Of a DNA stretch of 45,469 nucleotides, positions 1 through 9,269 are shown one piece after another. The stretch is taken from NCBI GenBank assembly GCA_929200535.1, contig CAKMZV010000001.1, forward strand, positions 1 through 45,469. The letters run 5' to 3'. The stretch's first letter is position 1. Every line of letters begins with the position of its first letter. The position numbers and the translations under genes were made by a program. This DNA comes from an uncultured Gammaproteobacteria bacterium. Lineage in GTDB: Bacteria > Pseudomonadota > Gammaproteobacteria > CAKMZV01. The notes beneath the pieces were generated by a model that did not search any database, was not told the origin of the DNA, and saw only the letters and a list, made by a program, of their open reading frames with translations.

Positions 1-10
1 TCTTTCTGTC

Positions 11-40
11 ATGCTGAAACTTGTTTCAGTATCTCAGCAT
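11..40. repeat. Palindromic intergenic repeat
   Basis: The core CTGAAACTTGTTTCAG is a perfect inverted repeat, and outer ATGCTGA/TCAGCAT-like arms extend it into a longer imperfect hairpin. Sequences of this kind recur as dispersed intergenic repeats in many proteobacteria. No gene was found in 1-286. Confidence 0.55.
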
Positions 41-109
41 CCTATAGCACAATACTGATTTCTCGCAAGAGATTCTGAGGACAAGCCTCCTTTTTTGAAC
101 ATTAAATCT

Positions 110-150
110 GCCCCCTCACCCCAGCCCTCTCCCTCAGGGAGAGGGAGCTT
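110..150. repeat. REP-like palindrome (CCCTCTCCCT / AGGGAGAGGG)
   Basis: Two perfect 10-base arms at 125-134 and 136-145 are separated by one base and flanked by CCCCTCACCCCAG. This matches the general pattern of GGGAGAGGG-type dispersed repeats seen in many bacterial genomes. It could also act as a transcript end for the genes around it; no T-tract follows directly. Confidence 0.6.
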
Positions 151-171
151 GTTTGTGCTTCTGCGTGGGAA

Positions 172-297
172 CCATTAACCATTAACCATTAACCATTAAC
201 CATTAACAACTAACCATTAACCATTGACCATTAACAATTAACCATTAACAATTAACAATTAACAACTAACCATTAACCATTAACAATTAACCATTGA
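172..297. repeat. 18-unit tandem array of a 7-bp repeat (CCATTAA)
   Basis: Eighteen consecutive 7-bp units, mostly CCATTAA with CAATTAA, CAACTAA and CCATTGA variants, run without a break. Because 7 is not a multiple of 3 and each unit carries TAA or TGA on the plus strand and usually TTAATGG on the minus strand, the array stops translation in several frames on both strands. Its right end forms the last codons and the stop codon of the flavoprotein gene that ends at 287. Confidence 0.9.
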
Positions 298-1507
298 CCA
301 AGGAACAAGCAACACAATAGGCACTTGACCAAGCACTTTGAAAATTAAATCCGCCAGTAATTCCATCGATATTTAATACTTCTCCGCAGAAATATAAGTT
401 CGGGATTGCTTTGCTTTCTAAATTTTTTGGATTGATTTGTTTTAAATCAACTCCGCCACAGGTTACAAATTCATCTTTATTCAACGTTTTGCCGTTCATT
501 GTTAATTGAGATTGTGTGAGAATGTCGCAAATTTTCTTTAAATTTTCTTGGCTAACATTTGCCCATTGACCATTAATTCCTAAGATATGCTCAATAATTT
601 TTTGCCAAAAGCGCCTCGGGAGTTCCGCAAAAGGTGATTGATTACTAACTAATTTTTTACTGTTATTCTGTTTATATGCTTTGAGAGCAAGTAATATATT
701 TTCCTGAGTAGGGACCCAATTAACCATTAAATCACATTGGTAGTTTTTTTTATGAAGTTCAATTGCCTGAAAAGCGGATAACTTTAAAATAGCAGGACCG
801 CTCAAGCCACGATGCGTAATTAACAAGGGAGCCGATACAAAAAACTTAGAACTCTGTAATTTAACCTCAACCTCTTGAAAACTTATGCCAGCAAGACCTT
901 GCAACAAATCACTTTGAATATGAAAAGAAAATAACGATGGAAGGGGCAGAATAATTTGATGATTTAAATTTTCTAAAACACTTTGAAAATTTTTGTTTCT
1001 CAACCCTCCAGTAGCGACCACTAAGGATTGTGCAGAAAAACTTTTTTCTTGTTTGGTCTTTATGTGAAAATGCTCCCCTTCTTTTTTTATACTAATCACT
1101 TGTTGCTTAATCAGCACTTCTATTTGGTATTTATCAATTAGTTGATAAAAACAATTGATAATGCTTTGTGACTGATTGCTTGTTGGGAAAACTCGCCCAT
1201 CAGCTTCTGTTTTTAATGGCACTTGATGGCGTTCAAACCAATTAACCGTATCCTCTGGACTCCAACGATTAAATAAGGTTAATAAAAATTTCTCTCCTCT
1301 TGGATAACTTTCTACAAAACGTTGAACACCGCTAAAATGATGCGTTACATTGCACCTTCCCCCACCAGAAACTTTAACTTTCTGCAAACACTGGGGTGAG
1401 CTTTCTAAAATTAATATTTTTAGTTTTTTCTTAGCGAGTTCACAAGCCTGAATAGCACTAAAAAATCCAGCGGCTCCGCCTCCAATAATCACAATATCAT
1501 AAACCAT
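287..1507 (-). CDS. BaiN/YhiN (HI0933-like) family NAD(P)/FAD-dependent oxidoreductase
   Basis: Flavoprotein of 406 residues. An N-terminal dinucleotide-binding motif GGGAAG (residues 9-14) follows a beta strand of hydrophobic residues, and the SGGGRCN block near residue 47 is typical of the HI0933/YhiN family (PF03486). The C-terminal GGVDLKQ and GEVLNIDG..GGFNFQSAWSSA blocks form the second FAD-contact region of this family. Length is near the usual 390-410 residues. Its substrate is not known from sequence. It is divergent to leuS, with 84 bases between the start codons. The stop codon and the last residues (VNG) are made by the 7-bp tandem array at 172-297, so the C-terminus may vary with the repeat. 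Confidence 0.88.
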   Translation of the reverse strand: MVYDIVIIGGGAAGFFSAIQACELAKKKLKILILESSPQCLQKVKVSGGGRCNVTHHFSGVQRFVESYPRGEKFLLTLFNRWSPEDTVNWFERHQVPLKTEADGRVFPTSNQSQSIINCFYQLIDKYQIEVLIKQQVISIKKEGEHFHIKTKQEKSFSAQSLVVATGGLRNKNFQSVLENLNHQIILPLPSLFSFHIQSDLLQGLAGISFQEVEVKLQSSKFFVSAPLLITHRGLSGPAILKLSAFQAIELHKKNYQCDLMVNWVPTQENILLALKAYKQNNSKKLVSNQSPFAELPRRFWQKIIEHILGINGQWANVSQENLKKICDILTQSQLTMNGKTLNKDEFVTCGGVDLKQINPKNLESKAIPNLYFCGEVLNIDGITGGFNFQSAWSSAYCVACSLVNG

Positions 1508-1591
1508 AGAAAAATTCTATTCTCACAACAACTTTATGCCTACACTGGATAAAATTATAATTACCGTTTAAAAAAAATCATTATCTAAGCA

Positions 1592-4081
1592 ATGCAAACA
1601 CCGGATCCTTCTTCAAGCTATAATCCTCAACAAATTGAGAATTATGTACAAACATTATGGCAAGAAAATCAAGCATTTAAAACCACTGAAGATTCTAACA
1701 AAGAAAAATATTATTGCTTAAGTATGTTCCCCTACCCTTCGGGAAGTTTGCATATGGGACATGTGCGTAATTACACCATTGGTGATGTTATCTCCCACTT
1801 CCAACGTATGCAAGGAAAAAATGTGTTACAGCCAATGGGTTGGGATGCTTTTGGCTTACCTGCGGAAAATGCCGCGATTAAAAACCAAAAACCCCCTGCT
1901 GAATGGACTTACGCAAATATTGATTATATGCGAGCTCAGCTAAAACAGCTTGGTTTTTCTTATGATTGGGATAGAGAGCTTGCTACTTGCAAACCTGAGT
2001 ATTATCGCTGGGAACAATGGTTTTTTATCCAGTTACTTGAAAAGGGTTTGGTTTATCGTAAGAACTCAATTGTCAATTGGGACCCTGTGGATCAAACGGT
2101 GCTGGCTAATGAGCAGGTAATTGAAGGGCGTGGTTGGCGTAGTGGGGCTTTGGTAGAAAGGAGAGAAATTCCACAGTGGTTCTTAAAAATTACCGATTAT
2201 GCCGAGGAGCTTCTCGCTGAGTTGGATGAAATGGAAGGCAAATGGCCTACGTCCGTATTGCAAATGCAACGTAATTGGATTGGCAAATCACAAGGGATAG
2301 AAATTGATTTTGAGGTTGTTGATAGCAATGAAAAAATCCGTGTTTATACCACTCGCCCAGATACTTTAATGGGTGCCACTTACCTCGCTCTTGCTGCTGA
2401 ACACCCACTATTATCATCATTATCTGACCCCGAACTGCAAAAGTTTAAAGAAAAATGTTCGCAGCACGGCGTTTCTGAGGCGAGTATTGAACAACTCACT
2501 AAAGAGGGAATTAATACCGGCTTAAAAGCAATTCATCCTCTAAGTGGGGAGATTATCCCAATTTGGAGTGCTAATTTTGTGCTAATGAATTACGGCACAG
2601 GGGCAGTAATGTGTGTGCCTGCTCATGATGTACGCGATCATCAATTCGCGGTGGAATACAAATTGCCTATTAAACAAGTTATTGCACCAAAACCTCAGGA
2701 GCAACAAGAAGAAATCAATACCGATCAGGAAGCCTATACAAGTAAACACGGCATAACAGTTAATAGCGGTGAATTTAATAATTTAGGTTTTACTAATGCT
2801 TTTGATCGCATTGCCGATGCCTTAGAAAAACAAGGCAAGGGAGAACGAAAAATAAATTATCGTCTGCGTGATTGGGGCGTATCCAGACAACGCTATTGGG
2901 GATGCCCAATTCCTGTGGTACATTGTGAAAAATGTGGTACAGTACCTGTATCAGAAGACCAATTACCTGTTACTCTACCAGAGGATGTCGTCGTTCAAGG
3001 AGATGGCTCACCGCTAACTCGCCTTGAGAATTTCACCCAAACACATTGCCCAAAATGCCAACAGCCGGCTACACGAGAAACCGATACATTCGATACCTTT
3101 TTTGAGTCCTCTTGGTATTTTGCTCGTTTTACCTGTTCTGATGCTAATGCTATGGTTGATAAACGTGCCAATTATTGGCTACCTGTCGATCAATATGTTG
3201 GTGGCGTTGAGCATGCCATTCTTCATCTTTTGTATTCTCGCTTTTTCCACAAAGCAATGAGAGATTTAAAGTTAATTAATTCAAATGAACCTTTTGAACG
3301 CTTGCTAACTCAAGGGATGGTTTTAAAAAATAATGAAAAAATGTCTAAATCAAAAGGCAATACGGTTGATCCTCAACCGCTGATTGACCGCTATGGTGCC
3401 GATACAATCCGCTTGTTTATGATGTTTGCCTCACCTCCGGAGCAAAGCCTTGAATGGTCAGATGCCGGTGTCGAAGGAGCTTCACGCTTTCTCAAACGCT
3501 TTTGGCATTTTACTATGGCCTATATCGAAGAACATCATAAAGAGGCGCCAATTACTGATTTAAAATTAGCTAAATTAAGTGAAAGTCAGCTTAATTTTCG
3601 TTTTAGTACATATCAGGCTTTAGAAAAAGCCACTCAAGATATTCAACGAAACCATTTTAATACTGCAATTGCTGCAATGATGTCTTTGCTTAATGAGGCC
3701 TATCGTTACCTCATAAAAGAGCAGCAAGATAGTGCCCTTATTAAAGAAGCTCTATTGATTATGATCCGAGTATTAGCACCTATTACCCCACATATTTGTC
3801 AGTACCTATGGGAGCAAATTAATCAGAAAAATGAGCTCCTTTGTTTTCAAGCGTGGCCAGAAGTTGATAACAATGCCTTAAAACGCACTACGGTAACCAT
3901 TGTGGTGCAAGTCAATGGTAAAATTCGTGGTAAGATTGAAGTAGCAACTAATGCCCCAGAGGAAAACGTCGTTAAGGCAGCTGTCATTGCTCCAACCGTT
4001 AAAAAACATATAGAAAATCAAAAAATTATTAAAACAATCTATGTTCCCAACAAACTTATTAGCTTAGTCATTAAACCATAA
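1592..4081 (+). CDS. leuS: Leucyl-tRNA synthetase
   Basis: Class Ia aminoacyl-tRNA synthetase that charges tRNA-Leu in the cytoplasm. The 829-residue protein has the HIGH-type motif HMGH at residues 54-57, the catalytic KMSKS at 583-587, a CP1 editing domain between them (including [12 protein letters not shown]), a zinc-type Cys cluster (CEKCGTVPV ... CPKC) and the C-terminal VNGKIRGK block characteristic of bacterial LeuRS. Length is close to that of the family (about 860). It begins a plus-strand run with lptE (8-base gap) and then holA, the classic gammaproteobacterial order. Confidence 0.98.
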   Translation: MQTPDPSSSYNPQQIENYVQTLWQENQAFKTTEDSNKEKYYCLSMFPYPSGSLHMGHVRNYTIGDVISHFQRMQGKNVLQPMGWDAFGLPAENAAIKNQKPPAEWTYANIDYMRAQLKQLGFSYDWDRELATCKPEYYRWEQWFFIQLLEKGLVYRKNSIVNWDPVDQTVLANEQVIEGRGWRSGALVERREIPQWFLKITDYAEELLAELDEMEGKWPTSVLQMQRNWIGKSQGIEIDFEVVDSNEKIRVYTTRPDTLMGATYLALAAEHPLLSSLSDPELQKFKEKCSQHGVSEASIEQLTKEGINTGLKAIHPLSGEIIPIWSANFVLMNYGTGAVMCVPAHDVRDHQFAVEYKLPIKQVIAPKPQEQQEEINTDQEAYTSKHGITVNSGEFNNLGFTNAFDRIADALEKQGKGERKINYRLRDWGVSRQRYWGCPIPVVHCEKCGTVPVSEDQLPVTLPEDVVVQGDGSPLTRLENFTQTHCPKCQQPATRETDTFDTFFESSWYFARFTCSDANAMVDKRANYWLPVDQYVGGVEHAILHLLYSRFFHKAMRDLKLINSNEPFERLLTQGMVLKNNEKMSKSKGNTVDPQPLIDRYGADTIRLFMMFASPPEQSLEWSDAGVEGASRFLKRFWHFTMAYIEEHHKEAPITDLKLAKLSESQLNFRFSTYQALEKATQDIQRNHFNTAIAAMMSLLNEAYRYLIKEQQDSALIKEALLIMIRVLAPITPHICQYLWEQINQKNELLCFQAWPEVDNNALKRTTVTIVVQVNGKIRGKIEVATNAPEENVVKAAVIAPTVKKHIENQKIIKTIYVPNKLISLVIKP

Positions 4082-4089
4082 AATCCACT

Positions 4090-4647
4090 ATGTTTATTAT
4101 AAAACCCTATTCTAAACTGTATTTTTTTTGCTGTAATTTGCCGGTCATTCCTTTCCTAATAAGTGCTTGCTCAATCACTCCTTACAGCACTGAATCAATG
4201 GAGAAAATTAACTGGATTGTCAAGAACCAAAACACAAAAACAGGAAATTTGGTAAAAAAACGCCTTGCATCGCTGTCTAATTCTAAGGGAGCAACCTACA
4301 ATGTCGATATTAGTGGTGAAAAAATTAGACAACGCACTGTTGGGGTGGATGAATCAGGGCAACCCTCAACCTATCTTAAAGAAATTCTAATTGTTTTAAA
4401 AGTTTCAGAAAAAGGAAAAACACTTATTTCCGAACCCATAATCACAGCTCGTCAACTCTCGCAAAAAGAATCTTCTCATCAAGTATCGCAACAACAAAAA
4501 CAGATGCTTAACGAGCTTGCTAACGATATTTTACTAAGACTCAATGATGTTGCTAATCAAGATAAGGATGAGCTAATTCACAGACAAAGCGTTTACGAAG
4601 AATTACGCCAACACCCTAAACCTAAAATTGCCAAAGAAATAGAATGA
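4090..4647 (+). CDS. lptE: LPS-assembly lipoprotein LptE
   Basis: Short outer-membrane lipoprotein of 185 residues. An N-terminal hydrophobic stretch ends in a lipobox LISAC with the acylated Cys at residue 27, so the mature protein should be anchored to the outer membrane, where LptE plugs the LptD barrel for lipopolysaccharide export. The position between leuS and holA is the standard lptE (rlpB) position in Gammaproteobacteria; the primary sequence itself is weakly conserved, as usual for LptE. The stop codon TGA overlaps the first bases of the hairpin element at 4646-4683. Confidence 0.85.
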   Translation: MFIIKPYSKLYFFCCNLPVIPFLISACSITPYSTESMEKINWIVKNQNTKTGNLVKKRLASLSNSKGATYNVDISGEKIRQRTVGVDESGQPSTYLKEILIVLKVSEKGKTLISEPIITARQLSQKESSHQVSQQQKQMLNELANDILLRLNDVANQDKDELIHRQSVYEELRQHPKPKIAKEIE

Positions 4648-4683
4648 GACCTTTGCACAAAAGATATGACAAGCAAAGGTCTC
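4646..4683. repeat. Minimal hairpin element (GAGACCTTTGC / GCAAAGGTCTC)
   Basis: A perfect 11-bp inverted repeat with a 16-base loop sits between lptE and holA. The end sequence matches the end of the longer element at 10742-10900 almost base for base, so this looks like an internally deleted copy of that family. It contains no downstream T-run, so terminator function is uncertain. It begins inside the lptE stop codon. Confidence 0.8.
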
Positions 4684-4711
4684 AGAATAATATCTCCACA
4701 CCTCTATCTCG

Positions 4712-5725
4712 ATGAAAAGTTATTGGCCACTTAATGTAGGCTCCCTCAGTACACAACAACGCTGCTATATCGTTAGTGGTATTGAAGACCTATTATTAGA
4801 GCAAAGTTACCAACAAATTATTAAATTTGCAAAAAAAAATGGCTTTAATGAGCATCACCGCCTATACGGCAGTGAGGATTTAAATACATCCAAACTCGAT
4901 CAACTAATCATCAACAAGGGGCTATTTAGCCAAGGCACCATTATTGATATTCGCCTCCCCGAAGGAAAAACTGGTCGCTCTGGAGCTGGAGTCTTACTTG
5001 AAACAATCGATAAAATTCAAAAACACACACATACATTTTTACTGATTAGTGCCAATAATTTAAGCAAAAAACTATCGGCAAAATGGGTCGATAAACTTGA
5101 GCAAGTTGGAATGCATATTCAACACCCTTTACTTAATGAAAGAAAAAAAAGAGATTGGCTAAGGCAACGTTTACAACAAGCAAATATCTCCATAGAACAA
5201 AAAGCACAAGATTTTTTATTGGTGCTAACCGAAGGAAACTTATTAGCCTTAGAGCAACAAATTCGCCAATTAGAAATTGCCACTATAGAAGAAATCACAC
5301 TCCAACAACTACATAAAAGATTCCAAGATGAAGCACGCTTTAATCTCTATGCCCTGCCGGAAAAAATATTTAGTGGGCAAGCCACTAAGGCACTTCGGAT
5401 GTGTCGCAGATTACGTCAAGAAGGCGAACCTTTAGTATTAATTTGTTGGAGTATTATTAACGAATTAAGTTTAGGCATTCAAGTTGCCGAACTACAAAAA
5501 AATCAACAATCACCAGCAACATTTTTTAAAAGCAAACGTATTTGGCCCGAACGCCAACAAATCTTAAATACAGTTGCTCAATATGGGTTAGAACATTTAT
5601 TACAAAAAATCCAGCACTTACACCTTATCGATAAACAAAGCAAAGGACAAGCAAGTGGCGATGGTTGGTTAAGCCTGGAACAATTTATTAGCTTATGGGA
5701 AATTTATGAAACAAAACAATCCTAA
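4712..5725 (+). CDS. holA: DNA polymerase III subunit delta
   Basis: Delta subunit of the clamp loader, which opens the beta clamp during DnaX-complex loading in the cytoplasm. The 337-residue protein is close to the usual length (343 in E. coli). Recognisable blocks are the GIEDLLLEQSYQQI start, the RLPEGKTG and LLISANNLSKKLSAKW strand regions, and the C-terminal collar with FKSKRIWPERQQ. The gene follows lptE, as in most Gammaproteobacteria. Its last 20 bases overlap glmU, suggesting translational coupling. Confidence 0.93.
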   Translation: MKSYWPLNVGSLSTQQRCYIVSGIEDLLLEQSYQQIIKFAKKNGFNEHHRLYGSEDLNTSKLDQLIINKGLFSQGTIIDIRLPEGKTGRSGAGVLLETIDKIQKHTHTFLLISANNLSKKLSAKWVDKLEQVGMHIQHPLLNERKKRDWLRQRLQQANISIEQKAQDFLLVLTEGNLLALEQQIRQLEIATIEEITLQQLHKRFQDEARFNLYALPEKIFSGQATKALRMCRRLRQEGEPLVLICWSIINELSLGIQVAELQKNQQSPATFFKSKRIWPERQQILNTVAQYGLEHLLQKIQHLHLIDKQSKGQASGDGWLSLEQFISLWEIYETKQS

Positions 5726-7112
5726 AATATTTAGCATTATTCTCGCTGCTGGTAAAGGCACCAGAATGAACTCAAACAAGCCAAAAGTCTTGCATCATCT
5801 TGGTGGCAAGCCATTACTAATGCACGTACTTGAAATTGCTGAAAAAATTTCTCAAAATACGGGAGTCGTTGTTGGACATAAAGCTGATTTATTAATTGAA
5901 TCCATTGAATCACAATGGATAAAAAACCTCAAACAAGCTCCTATTTGGATTCATCAAGAGCAACAACTTGGTACTGGACACGCCGTTAAAATAGCACTAC
6001 AACAACTCAAACAACATATTGAACCACAAGATATTGTGTTGATTTTATATGGCGATGTCCCCCTTATCCGCCATAGCACCTTAAAAGAACTGATTAGCCT
6101 ATGTCACAATCATCCCTTAGTGCTATTAAGTGCCCTATTAGAAAAACCCAAAGGATATGGACGTATCATTCGAGATAAAACAAATTCGGTAATGAAAATC
6201 GTTGAGCATAAAGATGCCTCGGCAGAACAAAAACTAATCACAGAAGTAAACAGTGGTATCCTTGCCACCACTTATGAACATCTTGAAAATTGGGTAAACC
6301 AACTCAAAAATGATAATAAACAACAGGAATTTTATCTCACTGACATTGTAGCGTTATGTGTATCTGAAGGTGGTGGCGTTGGGGCATACTGCATCGAAAA
6401 GGAAGAGGAGATAAAAGGCATTAATTCGCAAATACAACGAGCTGAATTAGAACGCACCTATCAAGTGCGTAAAATTAAACAAATGGCAGATGAAGGCTTG
6501 GGCGTTGCCGATTTTAACCGCCTTGATATTCGTGGTAATTTATCCTTTGGTGAAGATGTTTTTATCGATATTGGCGTTATTATTGAAGGCGAAGTTGTAT
6601 TAGAGAAAAATGTGACCATTGGAGCACACTGCATTCTTAAAGATTGTCATATAGGTGCCAATACGATTATCAAACCTTATACAACCATTGAGCAATCTAT
6701 TTGTGGCACCAATTGTATTATCGGACCCTATGCTCGCCTACGCCCAGAAAACACACTTAAAGATAATGTTCACATCGGCAACTTTGTTGAGGTGAAAAAA
6801 TCCTCCATTGAAAAAAATAGCAAAGTGAATCACTTAAGCTATATAGGCGATGCCCACATCGGTACACAAACCAATATCGGTGCAGGGACCATTACTTGCA
6901 ATTATGATGGTCAAAACAAGCATCAAACTGATATTGGCAACAATGCATTTATTGGCTCTGGGACGCAACTTGTTGCTCCTGTTAAGATTGGAGATAATGC
7001 GACCATTGGAGCAGGCTCAACCATTACCCATGATGTTAAAGAAAATACACTTGGTTTATCTCGCCCCAAACAAACTGAAATCACTAATTGGAAACCCCAT
7101 ACAAAAAGTTGA
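5706..7112 (+). CDS. glmU: Bifunctional UDP-N-acetylglucosamine pyrophosphorylase / glucosamine-1-phosphate acetyltransferase
   Basis: Makes UDP-GlcNAc for peptidoglycan and LPS through acetyl transfer to glucosamine-1-phosphate and then uridylyl transfer. The N-terminal nucleotidyltransferase motif LAAGKGTRM is at residues 13-21, with QLGTGHAV and YGDVPL following. The C-terminal half is a left-handed beta helix of hexapeptide repeats, with conserved RLRP, VEVKKS, GAGTITCNYDG and SGTQLVAPV blocks around the acetyltransferase site. At 468 residues it is full length (456 in E. coli). The start lies inside the end of holA, with a GGGA stretch upstream as a possible ribosome-binding site. Confidence 0.98.
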   Translation: MKQNNPKIFSIILAAGKGTRMNSNKPKVLHHLGGKPLLMHVLEIAEKISQNTGVVVGHKADLLIESIESQWIKNLKQAPIWIHQEQQLGTGHAVKIALQQLKQHIEPQDIVLILYGDVPLIRHSTLKELISLCHNHPLVLLSALLEKPKGYGRIIRDKTNSVMKIVEHKDASAEQKLITEVNSGILATTYEHLENWVNQLKNDNKQQEFYLTDIVALCVSEGGGVGAYCIEKEEEIKGINSQIQRAELERTYQVRKIKQMADEGLGVADFNRLDIRGNLSFGEDVFIDIGVIIEGEVVLEKNVTIGAHCILKDCHIGANTIIKPYTTIEQSICGTNCIIGPYARLRPENTLKDNVHIGNFVEVKKSSIEKNSKVNHLSYIGDAHIGTQTNIGAGTITCNYDGQNKHQTDIGNNAFIGSGTQLVAPVKIGDNATIGAGSTITHDVKENTLGLSRPKQTEITNWKPHTKS

Positions 7113-7121
7113 GTTGCATCA

Positions 7122-9194
7122 ATGTCAGATAATGCCAACTCAGCAAAAATTCTTCACGGACTCAATCCCCAACAACAACAAGCTGTTAAAAATTGCCAGC
7201 AACCTTGCCTCGTACTCGCCGGTGCTGGTTGTGGAAAAACCTCGGTAATTACACGCAAAATTCTATGGCTTTTGCACGAAGAAAAAATACCCAGTAATCG
7301 CCTTGCTGCGGTCACCTTTACCAATAAAGCCGCCAACGAAATGCAGAGTCGGCTTAAAAAACACCTTTCTGCAACTGAGCGAAAAAATCTCACTGTCTGC
7401 ACCTTTCACTCGCTTGGTCTTTCTCTACTCAAGCAAAATTATAATGAAGCAAACCTCAGTGCCAATTTCTCATTAATTGATCCGCAAGATGTACAAAAAT
7501 TACTTAAAGAAATAGGAGACGAGCAAGGGGTATATGACCTCGCACAAATTCGCCAAGTTTCATTTATTATCTCACGCTACAAAAACCAAAATATTTCCCC
7601 AGAAAAAGCCTTTCAATTAGAAGATAAATTAGACTTTGCCGAACCGGAGATTATCGAACTCTCCAACCGCATATATTCATACTATGAACAAAAGCTCCAA
7701 GCCTACAACCTCATTGATTTTGACGACTTACTGCTCAAACCACTGCAACTTTTGCAACACAGTGAAATCGTAAAAAATGACTGGGGAAAACGCTTTCAAC
7801 ATATTCTAATCGATGAATATCAAGATACCAACGAATGCCAATATCAACTCCTTATCCAGCTTGTAAAACCTGACCCCACCAACCCCCTACCCGATCCACA
7901 ATTTACTGCCGTTGGTGATGATAACCAATCGATTTACGAATGGCGAGGCGCTAACCCACAAAATCTAAACCAATTAAAAGTCGATTTTCCCAACTTAGAA
8001 ATTATCCCTTTAGAACAAAATTACCGCTCCACCAACACCATCCTCAACGCCTCAAACGCACTCATAGAAAACAACCAGTCTATTATTGCAAAAAAACTCT
8101 GGTCCACCCTCGGGGATGGCAACGCCATCAATCTAAGGCACTTTCCCAACAACATTGAAGAAGCCAATAAAATCACCCAAGCAATTGCTCATCATCACTT
8201 AATCAACAAAACATCGCTCAATGATTACTGTGTTTTATATCGTAGCAATTACCAAGCAGAGCCCTTAGAAAAAAACCTCAAACAACTTGATTTAGCCTAC
8301 ACAGTTAGTGGGGGAATTTCACTCTTTAATCGCTCCGAAATTAAAACCGTTCTTGCCTACCTCAAACTAATGGCAAACCCTCAAGATAATGTATCTTTTC
8401 TGCGAATCATTAACACCCCAAAACGAGAAATTGGAGATAAAACAATCCAACAACTTATTCAATACGCCGAAAATACAGACCTATCCCTCTTTGAAGCCTG
8501 CAATAGCAACGGCTTATACGGCATTTTTACAGAAAAAATATGCCAACGCTTAAACCACTTTCATAGCTGGATAAATGAAAAACGCAATAAAATACTCGAT
8601 GATTTAAAAACGGGAATGGATACGCTCTTAGAAGAAACACATTTTTTTGATTGGATAATAGCACAAGCCAAACACAAAAAAACGGGTCAAAATCAAGTAG
8701 AACGCATCAAAAGACTACAACAATGGCTACTCAATATTCAAAAATATAATGAAGGATATGACCTTGCTGACATCATTCATCACCTCAACCTTGTCGAACG
8801 TCTTGAAGATCAAGACAACAAAGACCAAGCCAGCATCAGCCTAATGACTATCCATAATGCCAAAGGCTTAGAATTTCCCTACGTCTATCTTATCGGCTTA
8901 GAAGAAGGCTCCATCCCACACTACAACAACCTACAAAATGAACGAGGCATCGCCGAAGAAAGAAGGCTCGCCTACGTAGCAATGACTCGTGCAAAAAAAC
9001 AACTCACCCTATCCCACTCAGCAAACAAACAAACCCATAAAGGAAACGTCAAACTCACCCCAAGCCGCTTCTTGAAAGAAATTCCTCAACAATACTTTAT
9101 AGACACAAACAAACAACTCACCCCCGAAGAAAAAAAACAACAAAGAGAATTCTACATCAACCGAATGAAAGAAATGTTTGTTGAGAAAGAATAA
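7122..9194 (+). CDS. rep: ATP-dependent DNA helicase Rep (UvrD/Rep superfamily 1)
   Basis: 3'-5' SF1A helicase of 690 residues, with Walker A GAGCGKT at 34-40, motif II DEYQDTN at 231-237, motif III GDDNQSIYEWRGA, motif IV LEQNYRS, motif V MTIHNAKGLEF and motif VI AYVAMTRAKK. Length and the absence of a UvrD-like C-terminal tail favour Rep (673 residues in E. coli), which clears proteins ahead of the replication fork; UvrD or PcrA remain alternatives. It follows glmU by 9 bases and probably shares its transcript. Confidence 0.9.
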   Translation: MSDNANSAKILHGLNPQQQQAVKNCQQPCLVLAGAGCGKTSVITRKILWLLHEEKIPSNRLAAVTFTNKAANEMQSRLKKHLSATERKNLTVCTFHSLGLSLLKQNYNEANLSANFSLIDPQDVQKLLKEIGDEQGVYDLAQIRQVSFIISRYKNQNISPEKAFQLEDKLDFAEPEIIELSNRIYSYYEQKLQAYNLIDFDDLLLKPLQLLQHSEIVKNDWGKRFQHILIDEYQDTNECQYQLLIQLVKPDPTNPLPDPQFTAVGDDNQSIYEWRGANPQNLNQLKVDFPNLEIIPLEQNYRSTNTILNASNALIENNQSIIAKKLWSTLGDGNAINLRHFPNNIEEANKITQAIAHHHLINKTSLNDYCVLYRSNYQAEPLEKNLKQLDLAYTVSGGISLFNRSEIKTVLAYLKLMANPQDNVSFLRIINTPKREIGDKTIQQLIQYAENTDLSLFEACNSNGLYGIFTEKICQRLNHFHSWINEKRNKILDDLKTGMDTLLEETHFFDWIIAQAKHKKTGQNQVERIKRLQQWLLNIQKYNEGYDLADIIHHLNLVERLEDQDNKDQASISLMTIHNAKGLEFPYVYLIGLEEGSIPHYNNLQNERGIAEERRLAYVAMTRAKKQLTLSHSANKQTHKGNVKLTPSRFLKEIPQQYFIDTNKQLTPEEKKQQREFYINRMKEMFVEKE

Positions 9195-9269
9195 AAAATC
9201 AAGTATTATAATTATTGCTAAATTAGCAAAAACACCTAAGTTTATTAACACCTTTATAATCATTTCATT

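Noticed and set aside
172-297. Regular repeat array that might suggest CRISPR
   Set aside because: The units are 7 bp, contiguous and without unique spacers; no cas genes are present.
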